Source: Alkalihalobacterium chitinilyticum
GTDB lineage: Bacteria > Bacillota > Bacilli > Bacillales > Bacillaceae_F
DNA: 47,649 nt
Direction of reading: 5' to 3'
Assembly: GCF_029028005.1 (NCBI RefSeq)
Contig: NZ_JAOTPO010000027.1
Span: forward strand, 1 to 47,649
In this document: in pieces, positions 42,851 to 47,649 of the stretch
How positions within the stretch are numbered: position 1 is the first letter of the stretch
Layout: every line of letters begins with the position of its first letter
Made by a program: the position numbers and the translations under genes
Notes under the pieces: generated by a model
What the model saw: the letters and a program-made list of their open reading frames with translations, nothing else
Told to the model about the DNA's origin: nothing
Database searches by the model: none

Positions 42851-42962
42851 AGGCTGCATATATTTAATGTTATTAAATGGTGTAAACTGCTCCTTAACCC
42901 TGGATTTGCATCTTTCTTAATAGTAGTGGTCACTCACTTTTTTGTGATCCATCTCATTTAAG

Positions 42963-42998
42963 CAAACACGTATCTGCGCTTGGTAGATGCGTTTTTTA
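42963..42998 (+). terminator. Terminator-like hairpin right of the repeat array
   Basis: ACGTATCT pairs with AGATGCGT (one G-T) around a 6-8-base loop, followed by TTTTTT. No gene is in front apart from the repeat array and DUF350. The rest of 42851-43222 has no ORF. Confidence 0.7.
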
Positions 42999-43222
42999 TT
43001 TACTTTTTATTTATATGGCGTTGATACAGTTTGAATTGAGTTTGAGCTTGTTATAAAAAAGCGAAACGTATATCATCCAGATGCTTTAATGCAGCTTTTT
43101 TAAAAATAAAAACTATTGAAATAATAGGGAATATATGACATTGTTAAGTTAACAGCAGTGTAGAGCAGAAGGCACAAGTCCTGCATGGAGTAACCGCTTC
43201 TTTTTGAAAAGGGGTCATTGAT

Positions 43223-43699
43223 TTGAGAAGGTATTTCGTATTATTTTTAGTTATACTGTTTGTCATGGTAGGGTGCAACGAACAACGAAGTGAGAATGCG
43301 ACAATCGCAAAATATTATTTAATAGATCATGGATATGAGGTTATAACACACAAAGGAGACAGTTGGCAGGAGTTCTCAAGATCTGACTTACTTACTCTCC
43401 CGAATGAACAAGTTTGGGCTGTCCAGGATATTGAGCCTAATGAATTTTTAAATAACAGGATTGATACGGTATCTTTCACAATTAAAAATCACCCTTTAGA
43501 TCAGCAGTTTAATCAGGGAAAAACGACTGTAACCGTTTGGTTAGTAAATGGAGAAGTCATTGGCGGGTGGTCTTTTCCTATCTCAAAAAAGAATGATGTA
43601 GTTGGAGCACCTTACTCTTTGGATGGGAGGACTGCAGAAGAAATTCACGGTGACTACGAGATGTGGTTAGTAGATTGGCAAGAAAGATACGGTAAGTAG
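43223..43699 (+). CDS. Lipoprotein of unknown function (158 aa)
   Basis: TTG 43223 follows AAAAGGGG. The lipobox is VMVGC with Cys18. The mature part includes AKYYLIDHGYEVITHKGDSW, LLTLPNEQVWAVQDIEP, TVSFTIKNHPLDQQFNQGKT and VWLVNGEVIGGWSFPIS, then YSLDGRTAEE. I have seen this arrangement in Bacillus lipoproteins but cannot name the family. Confidence 0.78.
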   Translation: MRRYFVLFLVILFVMVGCNEQRSENATIAKYYLIDHGYEVITHKGDSWQEFSRSDLLTLPNEQVWAVQDIEPNEFLNNRIDTVSFTIKNHPLDQQFNQGKTTVTVWLVNGEVIGGWSFPISKKNDVVGAPYSLDGRTAEEIHGDYEMWLVDWQERYGK

Positions 43700-43756
43700 A
43701 AACTGAAGTTAATGGTGATGGTTGTGATGTTGCAACGGTCAGGCAGGAAACTTAGA

Positions 43757-43786
43757 GCATCGCGTTCATTGTATAATGAGCGATGC
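43757..43786 (+). other. Hairpin between two genes
   Basis: GCATCGC pairs with GCGATGC, and TCAT with ATGA, with a two-base bulge and a TGTATA loop. No T run follows; it lies just before the ribosome site of the next gene. It may influence translation or mRNA stability. Confidence 0.45.
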
Positions 43787-43810
43787 AAAAACAGGAGAGG
43801 AAAGACTAAG

Positions 43811-44089
43811 ATGTTCTTATATTTAATTTTTATTTTACTACTAATTAGTTTTGCCTGTTTTAAACAAGGGAGAAAAGAGCGAAAAGGATTAAGGCTTACG
43901 CTAAGTATAACGTTGGCTATCATGTTACCTTTCATCTTGGAAGGAACTGCACATAGTTTGGTAGAGACCCAAGTGATCGAAGGAACGCCGCTCATCCTAC
44001 TATTCTTTGCGTTACCTATTATCTTTTTTACTTCATTTCAGCTTCTTTTTTATGAGATTGGAAACATGTCCAAAGGAGAAAGACCATGA
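43811..44089 (+). CDS. Three-helix membrane protein (92 aa)
   Basis: ATG 43811 follows AGGAGAGGAAAGA; the longer frame from 43712 reads through the hairpin and is rejected. Helices lie at about 2-13, 24-40 and 52-82; the loop RKERKGLRLT is basic. The protein resembles no family that I can name. Confidence 0.6.
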   Translation: MFLYLIFILLLISFACFKQGRKERKGLRLTLSITLAIMLPFILEGTAHSLVETQVIEGTPLILLFFALPIIFFTSFQLLFYEIGNMSKGERP

Positions 44090-44198
44090 CCATCAGCTAT
44101 TATAGATGACGTGATTAGTTATAGACGTTGCTAATTAGTTAGCAATACAGTTCCGGCAACTAGATATACGAATACGGAATTCTAGGAAGGGGGAAGGT

Positions 44199-44564
44199 AT
44201 GGAGATTTTTGTTACTTTACTTGTTTTTCTGTTTTGTATAGCAATGAACTTTATATTTATAAGAATTTTTTTGTCAGGTTCTTTAGGATCGAAAGGAGTG
44301 CTTCGATTTCTTTTTCTTTTTTTCATTGGAGGTTTTCTAGGCGGGACTATTCTTTACCTGTATTCTAGTTTCGGGATTGACACGGAAACGTTCGGCAAGG
44401 TAGGAATAGCAGCTACTGCCATTTTTCTGTTTTGGGTAGAAAGAAAGAGGGCAATCCATGAGGCCGATCAGGACAAGCCGGCTGATCGATTATCTAGAAT
44501 TTTACTGTATAGTGCTTCAGGTTTAGTGGTCTTACCTCTCGTTATTAATTTAATAATAAACTAA
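44199..44564 (+). CDS. Four-helix membrane protein (121 aa)
   Basis: ATG 44199 follows GGAAGGGGGAAGG. Helices lie at about 3-22, 33-55, 66-80 and 101-119, with a charged cytosolic loop (ERKRAIHEADQDKPADRLSR) before the last. No family is recognised. It stands between small envelope protein genes. Confidence 0.65.
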   Translation: MEIFVTLLVFLFCIAMNFIFIRIFLSGSLGSKGVLRFLFLFFIGGFLGGTILYLYSSFGIDTETFGKVGIAATAIFLFWVERKRAIHEADQDKPADRLSRILLYSASGLVVLPLVINLIIN

Positions 44565-44621
44565 ACTAAGATTAGAGTTAGTTAAAAACAAGTGCGTTAT
44601 TACATATGGAACGGAGGACCT

Positions 44622-45158
44622 ATGAAATATTTTATTCTACTATTAATTATGAGCGTATCAGTAGCTTGTTCGAACGCAACGACTGAAAAGGAAACGGTTG
44701 TTTCGGTTGACGATGGGGATGTAGTTGCGATTGTTAAGGGAGAAGAGGTTACGCTAAAAGATATTCGTTCGTTATACAATGTGCCTGACGAAAAGATCGC
44801 GATGATGGTTAAGAATTTTGTAAAAGAAGAAATCATGGTGTTAGAAGCGAAAAAACTGGGTATTGATGTTTCGGGTGAAATGGAAGGCATTGAATTAGCT
44901 TTTCCCTTTGACGACACTGAAAATGAAAATTTTTTTGAAAATCAAGCAGAGTATCTTAATATGACAAGCAGAGATTATTATGATGTTTATTTTAAAGAAC
45001 GCCTCGAACGTAATGCCTATGTAAATAACTTAGTCAACGAAGTCTTAGATCTATCCCAATATGGGGTGGATGATACAGAGCTGCTCGATGAAAAAATCAA
45101 CGAGTATATTGACGGTCTTCTGAATGAGTATAAAGAGGAGATTGAGATTTTACTATAA
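44622..45158 (+). CDS. Lipoprotein with a SurA/PrsA N-like domain
   Basis: The protein is 178 aa from ATG 44622 (ACGGAGG upstream). The lipobox is VSVAC with Cys16. The following VVAIVKGEEVTLKDIRSLYN and long helix EKIAMMVKNFVKEEIMVLEAKKLGI are the usual opening of SurA-N type foldases. There is no parvulin domain, so a holdase-like role is likelier than isomerase. The rest is helical and acidic. Confidence 0.72.
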   Translation: MKYFILLLIMSVSVACSNATTEKETVVSVDDGDVVAIVKGEEVTLKDIRSLYNVPDEKIAMMVKNFVKEEIMVLEAKKLGIDVSGEMEGIELAFPFDDTENENFFENQAEYLNMTSRDYYDVYFKERLERNAYVNNLVNEVLDLSQYGVDDTELLDEKINEYIDGLLNEYKEEIEILL

Positions 45159-45177
45159 TGTACATGCAATGCATTGT

Positions 45178-45214
45178 AACAAGGCCTTAGAGAGAGATCT
45201 TCTAGGGCTTTTCC
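45178..45214 (+). terminator. Terminator hairpin
   Basis: AAGGCCTTAGA can pair with TCTAGGGCTT with one bulge and is followed by TTTTCC. It lies just after the SurA-N-like lipoprotein. Confidence 0.6.
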
Positions 45215-45345
45215 TATGTAATAAGCGGCCAACGGTTATAGAAACGAAAGAGAAGTTAATAGAAAAAATGAGCAGAGTCAACCAACCGATTGTAAAAGTA
45301 TGGTATCGTAAAACATGAATTTTAGAGAAACTTGAGGTGGATATC

Positions 45346-45489
45346 ATGCTTTTTATTGGTATGGTTATTATTATATTTTTCTGCGGATGGGAATTTTCCA
45401 AATTAAGAAAACAAAATGAGAAAATCATAGAACAAAATTATTTAATCTTGAATCTCTTAGGTGAAATTAAAAATCAAAACAAGCAGTGA
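45346..45489 (+). CDS. Small membrane protein with a coiled-coil tail (47 aa)
   Basis: ATG 45346 follows GAGGTGGA. A single helix (about 1-14) is followed by a charged helix WEFSKLRKQNEKIIEQNYLI, LNLLGEIKNQNKQ with heptad-like spacing. The gene at 45605 encodes a very similar design. Confidence 0.6.
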   Translation: MLFIGMVIIIFFCGWEFSKLRKQNEKIIEQNYLILNLLGEIKNQNKQ

Positions 45490-45604
45490 TTAATTGGATT
45501 CGCTATAAAAGTTTAATAGTGATGGAACAGTTGCATCGGCAATTTGTTGTTTAATCGGCATTTAACAGTAGTTAAAACAAACATAAGATTGGGTGAGTAA
45601 CGTA

Positions 45605-45742
45605 ATGGAATTATTGACGGGCATAGCCATTATAATCATACTTTTCGTTTCATCGAGTGTGATCGAAAAAAGGCTAAAGAATATTGAAAGTCAAAACAAT
45701 CAAGTCATAGAACTATTGAAAGAAATTCGCGATAAAAAGTAA
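45605..45742 (+). CDS. Small membrane protein with a coiled-coil tail (45 aa), paralogue of 45346
   Basis: ATG 45605 (weak site GGGTGAGTAA). One helix (about 3-18, LTGIAIIIILFVSSSV) is followed by KRLKNIESQNNQVIELLKEI and a basic end RDKK. The pattern ...ES/KQN(E/N)..I(I/E)...LLxEI is shared with the 45346 protein, so the two are probably paralogues. Confidence 0.6.
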   Translation: MELLTGIAIIIILFVSSSVIEKRLKNIESQNNQVIELLKEIRDKK

Positions 45743-45756
45743 TAATTGGTCATTTA

Positions 45757-45796
45757 AAGAAGGTGGTGCTTATTCGGGCATCGTCTTCTTTTTTCT
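45757..45796 (+). terminator. Terminator of the small coiled-coil genes
   Basis: AAGAAGGTGGTGC pairs with GCATCGTCTTCTT with G-T pairs and is followed by TTTTC. Confidence 0.75.
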
Positions 45797-45898
45797 AGGG
45801 GAGTTTTTTATGTTGAGTTTTCCTCTCATTAAATTGGAAATTTATGTTACTATTTAGTTATTGAATTTTTTTGAGGTACTGGGGAAAGGGAGGGCAAT

Positions 45899-46060
45899 AT
45901 GTTTCCTAAACACTTAATTCAATACATCATTATTGGCGGGGTCATTGGTTTCTTTTTCGGGGGAGTTTGGAATGGTATTAGTGCCATGGTGTTGATTTGG
46001 ATTGCTGTCCGATTTGAATATTTTATTCGTACGTATGAGAAAAAGAATTTTGAATCATAA
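45899..46060 (+). CDS. Small membrane protein (53 aa)
   Basis: ATG 45899 follows AAAGGGAGGG. One long or two short helices lie at about 7-40 (YIIIGGVIGFFFGGVWNGIS, AMVLIWIAVRF), followed by a charged tail RTYEKKNFES. No family is recognised. Confidence 0.6.
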   Translation: MFPKHLIQYIIIGGVIGFFFGGVWNGISAMVLIWIAVRFEYFIRTYEKKNFES

Positions 46061-46154
46061 AAAAATGAGTCTATCATTTCATCCAAGAAGATTTTTTTTA
46101 GATGTAGCCATAGAGCTGCAGTGGGGTGGCATAACGTAAGAGAGGAGAAATAAA

Positions 46155-46421
46155 GTGAGTAAAAATACAAAGAAACTATGGATGACCCTATCCGTTATTT
46201 GCTTTTTGATTGGAGTTGCCGTCTGGCTGCCAAACCTTCTTTTAGGAAAAGCTTATAGCTACTATCTTTTGACGTTTGTGATCAATCCAGTTGGTATTTT
46301 ATTTGGATACCTGGGCAGAAGTAAGGCAGCAATGATTAGCAATCTTGTGATGGCGAACAGCTTTTTTATTCTGATGTTTTTCGGGTATTTAATTTCCGCT
46401 ATTTTTAGAGGACAGCCATAA
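46155..46421 (+). CDS. Three-helix membrane protein (88 aa)
   Basis: GTG 46155 follows AGAGGAGAAA. Helices lie at about 8-28, 33-53 and 59-83. The protein has a short basic N-terminus (SKNTKKLW) and ends IFRGQP. No family is recognised. The 46422-46620 interval holds no other gene. Confidence 0.62.
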   Translation: MSKNTKKLWMTLSVICFLIGVAVWLPNLLLGKAYSYYLLTFVINPVGILFGYLGRSKAAMISNLVMANSFFILMFFGYLISAIFRGQP

Positions 46422-46620
46422 AAAAATTCGTGTAATAAGCTTACTATCCCAAATGGTCCTATTTGGATGCTACTGAGAAAATCCTATCATTAAATAACGA
46501 AGTAAAATGAAACTTCTCCGGCATTTTTTCGTAAGTCATAATATCTTTTATTGTTGAAGTGAGAGCTGTAAAAATAATGAATTTTACAAGATCAAACCAT
46601 TCATTACGGAGGTGCGGATA

Positions 46621-46806
46621 TTGATTTGGCTCATTGTTATAGGTATTGGTTTATTAAGCATTATTTTTGTCGCTATGGAGGTTGCAACTTACGAAGATCA
46701 AGGTAAAGGTGGCAGATATCATTTAAAAAAGTTTAAAAGTGCTCTGTTATGTGCCTTTGGGTTTGTTGCAGTAGCTGGTCTTATCTTCTATGTGCTTTTT
46801 AATTGA
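46621..46806 (+). CDS. Two-helix membrane protein (61 aa)
   Basis: TTG 46621 lies 6 bases after GGAGGTG (46608-46614), so it is preferred to GTG 46612. Helices lie at about 2-18 and 42-60, separated by a charged loop EVATYEDQGKGGRYHLKKFK. The function is unknown. Confidence 0.6.
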   Translation: MIWLIVIGIGLLSIIFVAMEVATYEDQGKGGRYHLKKFKSALLCAFGFVAVAGLIFYVLFN

Positions 46807-46885
46807 TTGTAAAAGATATGGTGAACGAACAGACAAACCCTTCAATAATTAAGCGCAGGGTCTGTCGAGAGCGGGGGAAAAGATT

Positions 46886-47215
46886 GTGTATACCTACGAT
46901 TCATTTGAAACGTTAGGAGTTTTTACATTGCTACGACCGATGTATATTACGGTCTTAGTGATGTCTTTGCTATTATTTTTTATCATTATCATCCCAAAAT
47001 TTTACACGCGATGGTTAAATGGTTTCGCTATTATTAGTTTGACGAGTGTCCTTATTTTCGTTTCTTGTCAGCTATTATATTATTCTGGCATCATTGTAGA
47101 CGAGATTGGATTAGGTGGTGACCCTGTATCGTTTTATCTATTTTTAGCCATTACGATCATGGGTGCGATCAACATCATCATCTATTTTTTAAAATGCGGA
47201 AAATCTACGAAATGA
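46886..47215 (+). CDS. Three-helix membrane protein (109 aa)
   Basis: GTG 46886 follows CGGGGGAAAAG. Helices lie at about 17-37, 45-67 and 81-101. The segment YYSGIIVDEIGLGGDPVS is a polar outer loop. No family is recognised. Confidence 0.62.
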   Translation: MYTYDSFETLGVFTLLRPMYITVLVMSLLLFFIIIIPKFYTRWLNGFAIISLTSVLIFVSCQLLYYSGIIVDEIGLGGDPVSFYLFLAITIMGAINIIIYFLKCGKSTK

Positions 47216-47326
47216 TCTACCAATAGAGATAAGAGTTGAAGCACTATAAAAAAACGCTTTATAAGAGAACGGTGAGTAGACCGGTACATAAATGAATGAT
47301 TATATATACATAAGGAGGGCTAATAC

Positions 47327-47530
47327 ATGTTTAGAAAAAATGAGTCTAATAAGAATTGTAAAGCGGAGATACTTATGGCGGGTCAATCTCTATCTTTTAA
47401 ACTTGATGAAAACGAATCTAACCAACTCTTAGAGAGCTTAGAAAAAGTATCGTATGACTTCAAGAAATTAGAGTCCATCAAATTATATCATCCTGATGGT
47501 AAATTGAAATCGGTGATCAATCCTATTTAG
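47327..47530 (+). CDS. Small soluble protein (67 aa)
   Basis: ATG 47327 follows AAGGAGGG. The product is soluble and acidic with a strand-helix-strand plan (CKAEILMAGQSLSFKLDENE, LLESLEKVSYDFKKLE, SIKLYHPDGKLKSVI). No family is recognised. Confidence 0.6.
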   Translation: MFRKNESNKNCKAEILMAGQSLSFKLDENESNQLLESLEKVSYDFKKLESIKLYHPDGKLKSVINPI

Positions 47531-47598
47531 CCCCCTAACTCATTTGGACACCTACTCCTCTACATATTAAAATGGAATTAACTAAAGGAGGAGCCGAA

Positions 47599-47649
47599 AT
47601 GAAAAGAAGAATGGGGCCAATAGAAGATGTAAAGAAACAATATGTTCGT
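47599..47649 (+). CDS. Start of a CDS that runs off the window
   Basis: ATG 47599 follows an excellent site AAAGGAGGAG. Seventeen codons are visible (MKRRMGPIEDVKKQYVR), too few to name the product. Confidence 0.55.
   Translation, partial: MKRRMGPIEDVKKQYVR

Noticed and set aside
43712-43810. Longer start for the 43811 membrane protein
   Set aside because: The added residues are read from a hairpin, and AGGAGAGG lies directly in front of ATG 43811.
45124-45318. Plus-strand ORF of 64 codons
   Set aside because: It overlaps the end of the SurA-N-like gene and the terminator hairpin, and has no ribosome site.

Overview
The window is low-GC, Gram-positive DNA with strong AGGAGG-type ribosome sites and many TTG/GTG starts. 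Together with a YjcZ-type small sporulation protein, a squalene/sporulene cyclase, a KipI/KipA/YcsF 5-oxoprolinase operon, an NhaC-type Na+/H+ antiporter and a malate:quinone oxidoreductase, this points to a spore-forming member of the Bacillaceae, probably an alkaliphilic or halotolerant Bacillus relative. The genus is an inference. I see no rRNA, tRNA or CRISPR.

Layout. 1-127 is the 3' end of a group II intron. 0.9-3.2 kb (minus) is an overlapping ECF sigma - PadR - SEDS glycosyltransferase unit with a candidate autoregulated promoter. 3.4-6.5 kb holds a lipoprotein and pxpBCA (5-oxoproline to glutamate). 7.6-12.3 kb holds the terpene cyclase (minus) and a hybrid PAS histidine kinase. 12.4-13.4 kb is a ferritin-like/cupin fusion behind a SigK-like promoter. 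13.9-17 kb has small enzymes and envelope proteins. 17.2-19.4 kb is a NatAB/YhaQP-like ABC exporter. 19.5-28.5 kb is an accessory stretch of small hypothetical, membrane and DUF proteins (DUF7010-like, DUF3139, DUF3885, DUF4825, DUF3997) mixed with at least five gene fragments. 28.6-33.4 kb has a YetF-like protein, YjcZ, an SDR, a CBO0543-like protein and NhaC. 34.5-41.9 kb has mqo, a PadR/DUF4188 pair, an ASCH protein, small membrane proteins, and a DUF1190-like lipoprotein next to DUF350. 43.2-47.6 kb is a run of lipoproteins and very small membrane proteins.

The most unusual feature is a set of intergenic tandem repeats. Four unrelated sequence families all have a period of 50-53 bp: two 52-bp units at 7.47 kb, head-to-head 50-51-bp units at 13.54 kb, seven 51-bp units at 26.0 kb, and two large arrays of one 53-bp family, 15 units at 33.56-34.36 kb and 17 units at 41.96-42.85 kb. 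The two large arrays are inverted relative to each other and bracket a 7.6-kb gene block. The period is held almost without error while the sequences drift, and it equals about five turns of B-DNA. I do not recognise these as a named repeat class.
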